A stretch of 64,000 nt of DNA from Eledone cirrhosa (taxonomy: Eukaryota; Mollusca; Cephalopoda; Octopoda; Eledonidae). Positions within the stretch are counted from its first letter, which is position 1, and each line of letters begins with the position of its first letter. The DNA lies in NCBI GenBank assembly GCA_964016885.1, contig OZ024743.1, forward strand, positions 350,720,513 through 350,784,512, given 5' to 3'. The notes below the pieces were generated by a model. It searched no databases, was not told the DNA's origin, and worked only from the letters and a program-made list of their open reading frames with translations. The position numbers were made by a program, and so were the translations under genes. Positions 21,038 through 32,600 of the stretch are shown here, in pieces.

Positions 21038-23131
21038 TTACCGTACTTTTGGTAGAGGAGGGATGGTTTTTACATCCCTTTTCACTTGATCGTCTGGTGA
21101 AGGGACCGTTGAATCGTCCCTTCGGCTGGTCGTCGGCTCTTCTAAGAGAATGTCTGAGTATACTCTTCGATTGATGGTTCCTCCTAGGTCCCTGAAATCA
21201 CCAACTGCGTTGGGGAATTTCGTTTTAATATTTGTGTATTGTTTCTGTGCTATTTTTAGCAGTCTTATGTTAGTTGGCGTTTTGATTGGTGCTGGTATTA
21301 TGTAGTCCTGTTGTGAAATGTCTGTGTGTTCAATTATGTAAGTCATTAGTTTCTTGTTGTGTGTATTTATTGCCGTGCATTTGTTTTTCTGGGGGTGGGG
21401 TGTGGTTCTGCTATTTTCTTGTCGTTGTTGCTGGGTGTGTGTGTTTTGTTGTTGTGTTTGCGATGTTGGTGCTTGTGGTGGTGGTGTTGAAGGTGTTGTT
21501 GGCGGTGGGGTTGTCGCCGGTGGTGATGGTGGCGCTAGTGTGGGTGGTGATGGTGTTGGTGTTGTTGCTGCTGTGGGTCTCTTTGCAGTAGACTTTACCC
21601 TTTTCTCATTTCTTTCCTCACTTTTCAAAGGCGACGATGCGCTGCTTCTGCGTTTGTGCCTTCTTACGACCTTTTGCCATCTCTCTCCCACCTCACACTC
21701 CATGTCTGATTCTGTGAGGTCGGGGAGGGGTACCAACTCCACTCTTTCACTTGTTGTTGTTGGTGATGTTTGCACTGGAGTCTCTGTTGCAGCTGCATTT
21801 GGTATTGCTGTTGTTGTTGTTAGTATTTCCACTGCTGCTGCTGTTTTTGATTTCCGTGGAGTGGGTATGGGTGCCACGGGCCTATCGTTCCTGGTTGCCG
21901 CTTGTCCTGTTGCTGGTAGCCGTGGAGCCGGATTCGGAAGGAGGGGGGTTTTCTCCTTTCTCAGGGTCTTCTCGTTGCAGAAGGCCCTGAGGTGAGTCTT
22001 CGATCCACAGCGAAAGCATTTCGGGCGTTTGCCCTCAACACTTATTGGCAGTTGAGTGCCGTTATCGAAGTCTATCACATCCGGGATAGCTTCGATGCAC
22101 TCCTGGTTGGTTTGGATTAGCATCTCAATGGAGGAGCCGACCCAATCTTCTCTTACTTTTTTCTGTACTTGCAGTACAGTTGTTTTGTCCTCGATTCCGA
22201 CGAGGACAGACGCGGCCAGCCAAGAAGGGGTCATTCCGGGGGGGACGTGGGTCAGTTTGACCCTCACAATTTTTTGCCCACAGTAGGAGGGCACCAACAC
22301 CATTTCCTCGCTCCTTAGGGTCACTACTGATTGGGCCTTTGCCTCCTGGGGTGTGGCAAAAAGTACGTCTACGGTGGCATATTTTTTGCCTCGGGTGATG
22401 TGCGTTTTCCGCTGCCACACAGACCCCAAGGCTTTTTGTATTTGGGCCTCTGTGGCTCTTTCCACCCTACGGGATTTTGTACTTACTGTACGGTATGTGA
22501 CCGTACAGTGCTCTTGGGTTTCGAAAAAATTTTTCGCTGCCTTGCAGATTGCTCGGTGTCCGTTCTTTGTCACCATCTTCTTCGCTTCCTCTAATTCCTC
22601 ATTTGTTATGAGGATTGTTTCCAAATTTTTCGCAATACCTGCAAATGAGATTGGTTTTTCTCTGCTGTTGTTGTTGTCGTCAGAGCTGCTGGTACTTTTG
22701 TTGTTGCTGCAGGTACTACGACTACTGCCTCCGCCGCTGTTGCTGTGGTTGTTGTTGGTGTTGCTGCTGCTAATGCTGTTGTTGTTTATGCTGCTGGTGA
22801 TGCTGTTGCGGCTGCTACTGTTGTTTTCATTGTCACTGTTGCTGTTGTTATTACGGCTGCTACTGCTATTATTCCTGACGTCAGACGAATGAACTGGGTT
22901 TTCGTATTTCCCGCACACCTGTTTCGTCGCTGTCGTCGTCGTCGTGGAGAAACCTTGCACGCTTTGCACGAGACTTTTCTTTTCTTTCGTCACTTGCGAA
23001 AGAGAAGGGAGGGAGAGAGACACATTTAAAGAAGGGAGGGAGAGAGACAATCTTCTCTCTGCTGTAGTGATGATTGAGGAAGAAGACGGAATGAGTGGGA
23101 GTGACGTATGAAAATTCTTTTTCGTAGCCAT
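21038..23131 (-). CDS. ORF1, gag-like RNA-binding protein (unit 4)
   Basis: 697 aa from the ATG at 23131 (MATKKNFHTS). The CCHC knuckle is intact. It shares GERWQKVVRRHKR, LKSEERNEKR and TTPTPSPPTLAP with unit 3, against GEGWQKV and LKREERNEKR in most others. The N-terminus has four rather than five serines in the SSSSIITT run, the type a form. Confidence 0.9.
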   Translation of the reverse strand: MATKKNFHTSLPLIPSSSSIITTAERRLSLSLPSLNVSLSLPSLSQVTKEKKSLVQSVQGFSTTTTTATKQVCGKYENPVHSSDVRNNSSSSRNNNSNSDNENNSSSRNSITSSINNNSISSSNTNNNHSNSGGGSSRSTCSNNKSTSSSDDNNNSREKPISFAGIAKNLETILITNEELEEAKKMVTKNGHRAICKAAKNFFETQEHCTVTYRTVSTKSRRVERATEAQIQKALGSVWQRKTHITRGKKYATVDVLFATPQEAKAQSVVTLRSEEMVLVPSYCGQKIVRVKLTHVPPGMTPSWLAASVLVGIEDKTTVLQVQKKVREDWVGSSIEMLIQTNQECIEAIPDVIDFDNGTQLPISVEGKRPKCFRCGSKTHLRAFCNEKTLRKEKTPLLPNPAPRLPATGQAATRNDRPVAPIPTPRKSKTAAAVEILTTTTAIPNAAATETPVQTSPTTTSERVELVPLPDLTESDMECEVGERWQKVVRRHKRRSSASSPLKSEERNEKRVKSTAKRPTAATTPTPSPPTLAPPSPPATTPPPTTPSTPPPQAPTSQTQQQNTHTQQQRQENSRTTPHPQKNKCTAINTHNKKLMTYIIEHTDISQQDYIIPAPIKTPTNIRLLKIAQKQYTNIKTKFPNAVGDFRDLGGTINRRVYSDILLEEPTTSRRDDSTVPSPDDQVKRDVKTIPPLPKVR

Positions 23132-23180
23132 GTTTTTTTTTTGTTTAAAATAAATATTGGGCACAAAACCCCAATAAGCG

Positions 23181-23235
23181 GTTATTTAACCCCGAAGGGC
23201 TAAATAACGGGCAGAAAGACCCCTCTCACGAGGAG
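23181..23235 (-). promoter_or_regulatory. 5' UTR two-hairpin module, unit 4 (type a)
   Basis: Both hairpins are identical to unit 2. Confidence 0.7.
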
Positions 23236-23346
23236 GAGGGTGTTTTTGTCTACAAGTTGGTTAAAGTTTTAAACAATTTACAATTGTTATAGCGGTCAAA
23301 ATTTACAATACCTTACAGAGCCGAGCCTCCGTCAACCATAGCATTC

Positions 23347-23388
<42 letters not shown>
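23347..23388. repeat. (AAT)14 junction tract, unit 4 / unit 5
   Basis: Fourteen perfect AAT repeats at the usual junction position. Confidence 0.95.
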
Positions 23389-23390
<2 letters not shown>

Positions 23391-23400
23391 TTTCTTTATT

Positions 23401-23413
23401 AACCACAAGGGTT
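23401..23413 (-). other. 3'-terminal CUUGU hairpin, unit 5
   Basis: AACC/GGUU stem with CUUGU loop, unchanged. Confidence 0.65.
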
Positions 23414-23651
23414 TACATAAAGTAGACATTAAGGACAGTGCAGGACAATGCAGGACGGTACAAATGGGCATTTCTGCGTGTAAAAAAAACAAAAATAGAG
23501 GATGTAACAAAAATAACAATGAAAATAACAATGAAAAATTCCCCAATAGGGGGGAGACTTCGGAGGGACATTTGTGGAGAAAGCCCAGTAAAAAGCCACA
23601 ATGACCCTGACCACCAAGGCAAGTGCCCTCTCCCAGTTTTCCACCTTTAGT

Positions 23652-26600
23652 TTACAGATATATACTCAGAGTCGGCCCATTCACTCGGGCCATTCTTGCT
23701 TCTCTCACCCATCTTTCAACAAAATGCTGGGAAGAGAGCACTTCCTTCTCTACTCTGATTTTCCTTTTCAAATGAAATTTGAAAAAGTCAATCAGAGCAT
23801 CACCGAAGAGGTAAGTGCTCGTCTTCAGCCCTTTCAAACGTGTCCACCATACTATCTCTTTCGCCATGGCCACCAGACAGATAAAAACTGCCTGCCCTTC
23901 CCGGCTAAAGGAGGAGGGCGGGGCAATCCTCACGATAGACTCAGATGATAGCTGGATCCGTCCTAAACGCGACAGCAGGTGTTCGACATAAACCCACAAG
24001 TCAGCAATTTTCGGACACTGGACGAGTGCGTGCAGGACGGTTTCGTCGCCCTGCGCGCATCTCGGACATGCCCGGCTGACGGCACCTCCATGCCTGTAGA
24101 GTTTATCCCGAACTGGCAAGGCTCCTCGGTAGCACTGCCAGGCCAGAGATTTCTGGAAGTTGTCCATAGGCCCTGGCCCGAAAGTTCTTCCGAAGAGATT
24201 GGCTAGTTGATTTTCGTCGACGCCTAGAGTTTCCCCAAGTACGTCGTCGCTCTTCCCCTCCACTAATCCTCTATAGAACGCCGAGGTGGAGTTTCCACCG
24301 ATCACATTGCCCGATTGGTCGAGGGCTGTGAGCGCCTGAAGACATTCCAGTCTCCAGGCGCTCCCTCTCGGTCTTCGCTTGACCCAGGACTGCAGCTCCG
24401 TCAAGGAAACGAGCTGGGGAAAAACGCGTCTAGCAAACGGCGACCACACCTGATCACCGTCGAGGAAGAGGTGGAGATGTCGTAGCCTGAGCGCGTGCCT
24501 GCGCATCATCAGCCACGGCATGCCCAGCCCTCCACGTAGCGGGTGTTGACAACAGATGGACCGCCTGACCATCGGAGCACGTCCCTTCCACAAAAAGCGA
24601 AAGAGCAAACGCTCCAGCGCAGTCAGGCGAGGCTTAGGACAAGGTACGACGGTTAGGCGGTAGCAGATGACAGACGCGATGTACGCGTTAGCCACCTCCG
24701 CTCGACCTTTCAGGGATAGCTTCCTCTCCGCCCATTTCTGGGTGAGAGAAGCCACCCTGCTCGTCACCTCGTCCCAGTTTTTGTCCGTCTGGAGGTCCGG
24801 ACCGAACCAGACCCCTAGCAATTTAACCGGTCCGTCCGTCCAGCGCCCGACGACGCTGTTGGACGGCATGGACCTGCCTCTCCAGGTGCCGAGCTGCAGG
24901 CCCACTGACTTTTCCTGGTTGATCATTGCTCCTGTCACCGCTTCGTATTCTCTTAGTGTAGTGCCGATCGCCTCGATGTGTTTGGCGTTCGACACCACTA
25001 CGGTGACATCGTCCGCATATGCTGACACGGATCTTCCGCATCCTAGTTCGCGCGGGACTCCCCTCAACGTCTCCAGTTTGTGCAGTAATGGCTCGAGAGT
25101 CAATACGTACAAGAGGGACGAGAGGGGACATCCTTGGCGGACCGAGCGCATGATGTTGAACGGTTCCGACAGGTGACCGTTCACTCTCACCACAGAGCAG
25201 ATGTCGCTGTGCATGGCAGCGATCCAGCCTCTGAAGACGGGCCCAAAGCCAGCCGCCCTCAGGACTGCCGCTAGGTAACGATGGTCGACCCTATCGAAAG
25301 CTTTCGACTGATCTAAATTGATCAAGGACCCACCCGTGCCAGGTTCCCTAGCTACCCTCTCTACGATGTATCGCATGAGGTGGAGGTTGTCGTGGATGGA
25401 TCTGTCGGGAATGGCGCATGTCTGCGCCTCTCCCACCAGACCACCAACGACAAGCGCCAACCTCTTTGCTAGCACCTTGGCCAAAATCTTAAACTCTGTG
25501 TTTAGCAGAGTTATGGGCCGGAAATTGTCTATGTTATCCCCCTTGTTCGGATCCTTTCTCAGCAGTGCCACCGCTCCTCGGCTCACAGAACTGGGAATTC
25601 TCCCGTTCTGTTGCCAGTTGCAGTAGACGTCCGCCAAGAGGCCTCCGAACAAGTCTGGCATCTGTACGTAAAGTTCATAGGGCAGACCATCCAAACCAGG
25701 CGATTTACCCCTTGTGCAGCCAGTCATTGCCTCCCTTACTTCAGCGGCTGTTATCGGCTTTTCGCAACACTTCGCCTCAGTGGCCGAGAGCCGCGGCAGT
25801 CCGTCGAGGTAGACACTAAAGTCCATCCCTCTACCCGGCCCCCCGCTGCCCCCGAACAGCTGAGCGAAGTGTCGCTGAAAAGCTTCACACATTTGCCCGG
25901 GATCGAGTAGCATGCGCCCGTCGTGGTCCACCAAAGACCGGATCGTGGCTTTGTTGCCACGACGCGCCTCCGCCACTCGGGCCCATTGAACGGCTTTCGT
26001 CCCCTCGTGTCTGAGAGCACGCACCCTAGCTCTGACAACGCAGCCTTCGTGCTTTGCATTGAAGAATTGGTCAAGGGCCAATTTCGCCGCAAGCACGTCG
26101 GTCGCAATGCCTTTGCTAAGCGCCTCGTCTAATTTTCTAACTAGTTCTCCCTCTGCTCTATTTTTCTCTATTGCTAAAGCCTTACTAAACCTAATCGATT
26201 CTATTCTAATCGCTCTTTTCAGAGCAAACCACCACTTGTTGTTGACGATGGCCCCCGTCAACGCCCGCTTAACTAGTTCGCTAATCCGGTCTCTGTAGGC
26301 CTTGCGCGCTGGTAAGGACGCGTTTAGCTTCCAGTAGCCGGGTCCTCGTCTATGAAGCCTATCTAAGTCAAGCACACAGATCACGAATTTGTGGTCCGTG
26401 TAGCTGACTATCTTGAATTGTGGACAGCCTATGCTAGACCTATCTATTTCCCTACAAAATACTCTATCTAGATATGATCTGGATGACCCTATGCGGTTTG
26501 TCCAAGTCCACATTGGCACATTCGGGAAATCCAATCGGTACCTGTCAGACAGTTCAAAACGCCTGAGCAGGTTGGTGAGGCTCTTGCACCCTCCACCCCT

Positions 26601-27071
26601 ATCCGCTAATCCCACACAGTCCCAGCGTGCATCTAAGATCCCGTTCCAGTCGCCCACTAACACTAAAGAGCGCGACGTTCCAAGAAAGGTCTCCAGACGC
26701 CGGAAGAAATCAGGCCGCCCTGCTCCTGTCGGGGCATAGACGGCCACTAGCCTGAAAGCTTGCCCGTCTCCGCTGGTCACGTCCAGCACCACCAGCTTAC
26801 CCTCTGGGTCCAGGAAGATGGCCCGTATGGCGAGATCCAAACCTCTCCGAAAAAGCACAGCAACTCCTCCACCCGATCCAGGACGGCTGGGAGATGCGTA
26901 CACATCGTAGCCGCCGAAGATCGGTGCGAAGGCCCGTGCTTCGGAGATTCTGGTCTCGCTGATGGCCACTACATCTATGTTTAGTGACCTGAGGTCGTTG
27001 AGCAGGTGACCCTGCTTCCATGACGACCCCAAGCCACGCGCATTTATGCTGCCTATTCTGAGTGAGGTCAT
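23652..27071 (-). CDS. ORF2, APE endonuclease + reverse transcriptase (unit 5)
   Basis: 1139 aa, open, with all catalytic motifs. It has Tyr55 (GGYDVY), Ala105, Ile231, Lys434 and Lys1109, a combination that differs from units 3/4 only at residue 55 among these sites. Confidence 0.95.
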   Translation of the reverse strand: MTSLRIGSINARGLGSSWKQGHLLNDLRSLNIDVVAISETRISEARAFAPIFGGYDVYASPSRPGSGGGVAVLFRRGLDLAIRAIFLDPEGKLVVLDVTSGDGQAFRLVAVYAPTGAGRPDFFRRLETFLGTSRSLVLVGDWNGILDARWDCVGLADRGGGCKSLTNLLRRFELSDRYRLDFPNVPMWTWTNRIGSSRSYLDRVFCREIDRSSIGCPQFKIVSYTDHKFVICVLDLDRLHRRGPGYWKLNASLPARKAYRDRISELVKRALTGAIVNNKWWFALKRAIRIESIRFSKALAIEKNRAEGELVRKLDEALSKGIATDVLAAKLALDQFFNAKHEGCVVRARVRALRHEGTKAVQWARVAEARRGNKATIRSLVDHDGRMLLDPGQMCEAFQRHFAQLFGGSGGPGRGMDFSVYLDGLPRLSATEAKCCEKPITAAEVREAMTGCTRGKSPGLDGLPYELYVQMPDLFGGLLADVYCNWQQNGRIPSSVSRGAVALLRKDPNKGDNIDNFRPITLLNTEFKILAKVLAKRLALVVGGLVGEAQTCAIPDRSIHDNLHLMRYIVERVAREPGTGGSLINLDQSKAFDRVDHRYLAAVLRAAGFGPVFRGWIAAMHSDICSVVRVNGHLSEPFNIMRSVRQGCPLSSLLYVLTLEPLLHKLETLRGVPRELGCGRSVSAYADDVTVVVSNAKHIEAIGTTLREYEAVTGAMINQEKSVGLQLGTWRGRSMPSNSVVGRWTDGPVKLLGVWFGPDLQTDKNWDEVTSRVASLTQKWAERKLSLKGRAEVANAYIASVICYRLTVVPCPKPRLTALERLLFRFLWKGRAPMVRRSICCQHPLRGGLGMPWLMMRRHALRLRHLHLFLDGDQVWSPFARRVFPQLVSLTELQSWVKRRPRGSAWRLECLQALTALDQSGNVIGGNSTSAFYRGLVEGKSDDVLGETLGVDENQLANLFGRTFGPGPMDNFQKSLAWQCYRGALPVRDKLYRHGGAVSRACPRCAQGDETVLHALVQCPKIADLWVYVEHLLSRLGRIQLSSESIVRIAPPSSFSREGQAVFICLVAMAKEIVWWTRLKGLKTSTYLFGDALIDFFKFHLKRKIRVEKEVLSSQHFVERWVREARMARVNGPTLSIYL

Positions 27072-27106
27072 GTTTAAAATAGAGTGGAAAAGATGGGAAA
27101 GACCAC

Positions 27107-29203
27107 TTACCGTATTTTTGGTAGAGGAGGGATGGTTTTTACATCCCTTTTCACTTGATCGTCTGGTGAAGGGACCGTTGAATCGTCCCTTCGGCTGGTC
27201 GTCGGCTCTTCTAAGAGAATGTCTGAATATACTCTTCGATTAATGGTTCCTCCTAGGTCCCTGAAATCACCAACTGCGTTGGGGAATTTCGTTTTAATGT
27301 TTGTGTATTGTTTCTGTGCTATTTTTAGCAGTCTTATGTTAGTTGGCGTTTTGATTGGTGCTGGTATTATGTAGTCCTGTTGTGAAATGTCTGTGTGTTC
27401 AATTATGTAAGTCATTAGTTTCTTGTTGTGTGTGTTTATTGCCGTGCATTTGTTTTTCTGGGGGTGGGGTGTGGTTCTGCTATTTTCTTGTCGTTGTTGC
27501 TGGGTGTGTGTGTTTTGTTGTTGTGTTTGCGATGTTGGTGCTTGTGGTGTTGAAGGTGTTGTTGGCGGTGGGGTTGTCGCCGGTGGTGATGGTGGTGCTG
27601 GTGTGGGTGGTGATGGTGTTGGTGGTGTTGCTGCTGTGGGTCTCTTTGCAGTAGACTTTACCCTTTTCTCATTTCTTTCCTCCCTTTTCAAAGGCGACGA
27701 TGCGCTGCTTCTGCGTTTGTGCCTTCTTGAGACCTTTTGCCATCCCTCTCCCACCTCACACTCCATGTCTGATTCTGTAAGGTCGGGGAGGGGTACCAGC
27801 TCCACTCTTTCACTTGTTGTTGTTGGTGATGTTTGCACTGGAGTCTCTGTTGCAGCTGCATTTGGTATTGCTGTTGTTGTTGTTAATATTTCCACTGCTG
27901 CTGCTGTCTTTGATTTCCGTGGAGTGGGTATGGGTGCCACGGACCTATCGTTCCTGGTTGCCGCTTGTCCTGTTGCTGGTAGCCGTGGAACCGGATTCGG
28001 GAGGAGGGGGGTTTTCTCCTTTCTCAGGGTCTTCTCGTTGCAGAAGGCCCTGAGGTGAGTCTTCGATCCACAGCGAAAGCATTTCGGGCGTTTGCCCTCA
28101 ACACTTATGGGCAGTTGAGTGCCGTTATCGAAGTCTATCACATCCGGGATAGCTTCGATGCACTCCTGGTTGGTTTGGATTAGCATCTCAATGGAGGAGC
28201 CGACCCAATCTTCTCTTACTTTTTTCTGTACTTGCAGTACAGTTGTTTTGTCCTCGATTCCGACGAGGACAGACGCGGCCAGCCAAGAAGGGGTCATTCC
28301 GGGGGGGACGTGGGTCAGTTTGACCCTCACAATTTTTTGCCCGCAGTAGGAGGGCACCAACACCATTTCCTCGCTCCTTAGGGTCACTACTGATTGGGCC
28401 TTTGCCTCCTGGGGTGTGGCAAAAAGTACGTCTACGGTGGCGTATTTTTTGCCTCGGGTGATGTGCGTTTTCCTCTGCCACACAGACCCCAAGGCTTTTT
28501 GTATTTGGGCCTCTGTGGCTCTTTCCACCCTACGGGATTTTGTACTTACTGTACGGTACGTGACCGTACAGTGCTCTTGGGTTTCGAAAAAATTTTTTTT
28601 TTTCGCTGCCTTGCAGATTGCTCGGTGTCCGTTCTTTGTCACCATCTTCTTCGCTTCCTCTAATTCCTCATTTGTTATGAGGATTGTTTCCAGGTTTTTC
28701 GCAATACCTGCAAATGAGATTGGTTTTTCTCTGCTGTTGTTGTTGTCGTCAGAGCTGCTGGTACTTTTGTTGTTGCTGCAGGTACTACGACTACTGCCTC
28801 CGCCGCTGTTGCTGTGGTTGTTGTTGGTGTTGCTGCTGCTAATGCTGTTGTTGTTTATGCTGCTGGTGATGCTGTTGCGGCTGCTACTGTTGTTTTCATT
28901 GTCACTGTTGCTGTTGTTATTACGGCTGCTACTGCTATTATTCCTGACGTCAGACGAATGAACTGGGTTTTCGTATTTCCCGCACACCTGTTTCGTCTCT
29001 GTCGTCGTCGTCGTGGAGAAACCTTGCACGCTTTGCACGAGACTTTTCTTTTCTTTCGTCGCTTGCGAAAGAGAAGGGAGGGAGAGAGACACATTTAAAG
29101 AAGGGAGGGAGAGAGACAATCTTCTCTCTGCTGTAGTGATGATTGAGGAAGAAGAAGACGGAATGAGTGGGAGTGACGTATGAAATTTCTTTTTGGTAGC
29201 CAT
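27107..29203 (-). CDS. ORF1, gag-like RNA-binding protein (unit 5)
   Basis: 698 aa from the ATG at 29203 (MATKKKFHTS). Unit-specific STTTTTETKQV. The KAAKKKNFFETQ insertion is shared only with unit 6. PSTPQAPTS replaces PSTPPPQAPTS in the linker. The CCHC knuckle is intact. Confidence 0.9.
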   Translation of the reverse strand: MATKKKFHTSLPLIPSSSSSIITTAERRLSLSLPSLNVSLSLPSLSQATKEKKSLVQSVQGFSTTTTTETKQVCGKYENPVHSSDVRNNSSSSRNNNSNSDNENNSSSRNSITSSINNNSISSSNTNNNHSNSGGGSSRSTCSNNKSTSSSDDNNNSREKPISFAGIAKNLETILITNEELEEAKKMVTKNGHRAICKAAKKKNFFETQEHCTVTYRTVSTKSRRVERATEAQIQKALGSVWQRKTHITRGKKYATVDVLFATPQEAKAQSVVTLRSEEMVLVPSYCGQKIVRVKLTHVPPGMTPSWLAASVLVGIEDKTTVLQVQKKVREDWVGSSIEMLIQTNQECIEAIPDVIDFDNGTQLPISVEGKRPKCFRCGSKTHLRAFCNEKTLRKEKTPLLPNPVPRLPATGQAATRNDRSVAPIPTPRKSKTAAAVEILTTTTAIPNAAATETPVQTSPTTTSERVELVPLPDLTESDMECEVGEGWQKVSRRHKRRSSASSPLKREERNEKRVKSTAKRPTAATPPTPSPPTPAPPSPPATTPPPTTPSTPQAPTSQTQQQNTHTQQQRQENSRTTPHPQKNKCTAINTHNKKLMTYIIEHTDISQQDYIIPAPIKTPTNIRLLKIAQKQYTNIKTKFPNAVGDFRDLGGTINRRVYSDILLEEPTTSRRDDSTVPSPDDQVKRDVKTIPPLPKIR

Positions 29204-29250
29204 GTTTTTTTGTTTAAAATGAAATTTTGGGTACAAAACCCCAATAACTG

Positions 29251-29305
29251 GTTATTTAACCCCGAAGGGCCAAATAACGGACAGAAAGACCCCTCTCACG
29301 AGGAG
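29251..29305 (-). promoter_or_regulatory. 5' UTR two-hairpin module, unit 5 (type b)
   Basis: Type b stem with the extra G-U pair; UUCG and GUGA loops unchanged. Confidence 0.7.
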
Positions 29306-29416
29306 GAGGGTGTCTTTATCAACAATTTGGTTCAAGTTTTAAACAATTTACAATTGTTTTAACGGTTAAAAATTACTATACCTTACAGAGCCGAGCCTCC
29401 GTCAACCATGGCATTC

Positions 29417-29437
29417 AATAATAATAATAATAATAAT
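29417..29437. repeat. (AAT)7 junction tract, unit 5 / unit 6
   Basis: Seven AAT repeats, tied with 41531-41551 for shortest. Both short tracts sit next to a type b 5' end and a unit carrying Ser105, suggesting they are copies of one junction. Confidence 0.95.
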
Positions 29438-29449
29438 GATTTCTTTATT

Positions 29450-29462
29450 AACCACAAGGGTT
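29450..29462 (-). other. 3'-terminal CUUGU hairpin, unit 6
   Basis: AACC/GGUU stem with CUUGU loop, unchanged. Confidence 0.65.
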
Positions 29463-29699
29463 TACATAAAGTAGACATTAAGGACAGTGCAGGACAATGC
29501 AGGACGGTACAAATGGGCATTTCTGCGTGTAAAAAAACAAAAACAGAGGATGTAACAAAAATAACAATGAAAATAACAATGAAAAATTCCCCAATAGGGG
29601 GGAGACTTCGGAGGGACATTTGTGGAGAAAGCCCAGTAAAAAGCCACAATGACCCTGACCACCAAGGCAAGTGCCCTCTCCCAGTTTTCCACCTTTAGT

Positions 29700-32600
29700 T
29701 TACAGATATATACTCAGAGTCGGCCCATTCACTCGGGCCATTCTTGCTTCTCTCACCCATCTTTCAACAAAATGCTGGGAAGAGAGCACTTCCCTCTCTA
29801 CTCTGATTTTCCTTTTCAAATGAAATTTGAAAAAGTCAATCAGAGCATCACCGAAGAGGTAAGTGCTCGTCTTCAGCCCTTTCAAACGTGTCCACCATAC
29901 TATCTCTTTCGCCATGGCCACCAGACAGATAAAAACTGCCTGCCCTTCCCGGCTAAAGGAGGAGGGCGGGGCAATCCTCACGATGGACTCAGATGATAGC
30001 TGGATCCGTCCTAAACGCGACAGCAGGTGTTCGACATAAACCCACAAGTCAGCAATTTTCGGACACTGGACGAGTGCGTGCAGGACGGTTTCGTCGCCCT
30101 GCGCGCATCTCGGACATGCCCGGCTGACGGCACCTCCATGCCTGTAGAGTTTATCCCGAACTGGCAAGGCTCCTCGGTAGCACTGCCAGGCCAGAGATTT
30201 CTGGAAGTTGTCCATAGGCCCTGGCCCGAAAGTTCTTCCGAAGAGATTGGCTAGTTGATTTTCGTCGACGCCTAGAGTTTCCCCAAGTACGTCGTCGCTC
30301 TTCCCCTCCACTAATCCTCTATAGAACGCCGAGGTGGAGTTTCCACCGATCACATTGCCCGATTGGTCGAGGGCTGTGAGCGCCTGAAGACATTCCAGTC
30401 TCCAGGCGCTCCCTCTCGGTCTTCGCTTGACCCAGGACTGCAGCTCCGTCAAGGAAACGAGCTGGGGAAAAACGCGTCTAGCAAACGGCGACCACACCTG
30501 ATCACCGTCGAGGAAGAGGTGGAGATGTCGTAGCCTGAGCGCGTGCCTGCGCATCATCAGCCACGGCATGCCCAGCCCTCCACGTAGCGGGTGTTGACAA
30601 CAGATGGACCGCCTGACCATCGGAGCACGTCCCTTCCACAAAAAGCGAAAGAGCAAACGCTCCAGCGCAGTCAGGCGAGGCTTCGGACAAGGTACGACGG
30701 TTAGGCGGTAGCAGATGACAGACGCGATGTACGCGTTAGCCACCTCCGCTCGACCTTTCAGGGATAGCTTCCTCTCCGCCCATTTCTGGGTGAGAGAAGC
30801 CACCCTGCTCGTCACCTCGTCCCAGTTTTTGTCCGTCTGGAGGTCCGGACCGAACCAGACCCCTAGCAATTTAACCGGTCCGTCCGTCCAGCGCCCGACG
30901 ACGCTGTTGGACGGCATGGACCTGCCTCTCCAGGTGCCGAGCTGCAGGCCCACTGACTTTTCCTGGTTGATCATTGCTCCTGTCACCGCTTCGTATTCTC
31001 TTAGTGTAGTGCCGATCGCCTCGATGTGTTTGGCGTTCGACACCACTACGGTGACATCGTCCGCATATGCTGACACGGATCTTCCGCATCCTAGTTCGCG
31101 CGGGACTCCCCTCAACGTCTCCAGTTTGTGCAGTAATGGCTCGAGAGTCAATACGTACAAGAGGGACGAGAGGGGACATCCTTGGCGGACCGAGCGCATG
31201 ATGTTGAACGGTTCCGACAGGTGACCGTTCACTCTCACCACAGAGCAGATGTCGCTGTGCATGGCAGCGATCCAGCCTCTGAAGACGGGCCCAAAGCCAG
31301 CCGCCCTCAGGACTGCCGCTAGGTAACGATGGTCGACCCTATCGAAAGCTTTCGACTGATCTAAATTGATCAAGGACCCACCCGTGCCAGGTTCCCTAGC
31401 TACCCTCTCTACGATGTATCGCATGAGGTGGAGGTTGTCGTGGATGGATCTGTCGGGAATGGCGCATGTCTGCGCCTCTCCCACCAGACCACCAACGACA
31501 AGCGCCAACCTCTTTGCTAGCACCTTGGCCAAAATCTTAAACTCTGTGTTTAGCAGAGTTATGGGCCGGAAATTGTCTATGTTATCCCCCTTGTTCGGAT
31601 CCTTTCTCAGCAGTGCCACCGCTCCTCGGCTCACAGAACTGGGAATTCTCCCGTTCTGTTGCCAGTTGCAGTAGACGTCCGCCAAGAGGCCTCCGAACAA
31701 GTCTGGCATCTGTACGTAAAGTTCATAGGGCAGACCATCCAAACCAGGCGATTTACCCCTTGTGCAGCCAGTCATTGCCTCCCGTACTTCAGCGGCTGTT
31801 ATCGGCTTTTCGCAACACCTCGCCTCAGTGGCCGAGAGCCGCGGCAGCCCGTCGAGGTAGACACTAAAGTCCATCCCTCTACCCGGCCCCCCGCTGCCCC
31901 CGAACAGCTGAGCGAAGTGTCGCTGAAAAGCTTCACACATTTGCCCGGGATCGAGTAGCATGCGCCCGTCGTGGTCCACCAAAGACCGGATCGTGGCTTT
32001 GTTGCCACGACGCGCCTCCGCCACTCGGGCCCATTGAACGGCTTTCGTCCCCTCGTGTCTGAGAGCACGCACCCTAGCTCTGACAACGCAGCCTTCGTGC
32101 TTTGCATTGAAGAATTGGTCAAGGGCCAATTTCGCCGCAAGCACGTCGGTCGCAATGCCTTTGCTAAGCGCCTCGTCTAATTTTCTAACTAGTTCTCCCT
32201 CTGCTCTATTTTTCTCTATTGCTAAAGCCTTACTAAACCTAATCGATTCTATTCTAATCGCTCTTTTCAGAGCAAACCACCACTTGTTGTTGACGATGGC
32301 CCCCGTCAACGCCCGCTTAACTAGTTCGCTAATCCGGTCTCTGTAGGCCTTGCGCGCTGGTAAGGACGCGTTTAGCTTCCAGTAGCCGGGTCCTCGTCTA
32401 TGAAGCCTATCTAAGTCAAGCACACAGGTCACGAATTTGTGGTCCGTGTAGCTGACTATCTTGAATTGTGGACAGCCTATGCTAGACCTATCTATTTCCC
32501 TACAAAATACTCTATCTAGATATGATCTGGATGACCCTATGCGGTTTGTCCAAGTCCACATTGGCACATTCGGGAAATCCAATCGGTACCTGTCAGACAG

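Larger units (their letters stand above)
17284..23346 (-). mobile_element. Family A LINE, unit 4 (full length, both ORFs open)
   Basis: A 6063-bp copy with type a 5' UTR. The coding body is nearly identical to unit 3; the 3' UTR shares the variant 'aaaatagagg' with unit 5 only. Confidence 0.95.
23347..29416 (-). mobile_element. Family A LINE, unit 5 (full length, both ORFs open)
   Basis: A 6070-bp copy with type b 5' UTR. It shares with unit 6 a 6-nt expansion of an A/T run in ORF1 (adding two lysines) and a 6-nt loss in the Pro-rich linker; unit 8 shares the linker loss but not the expansion. Confidence 0.95.
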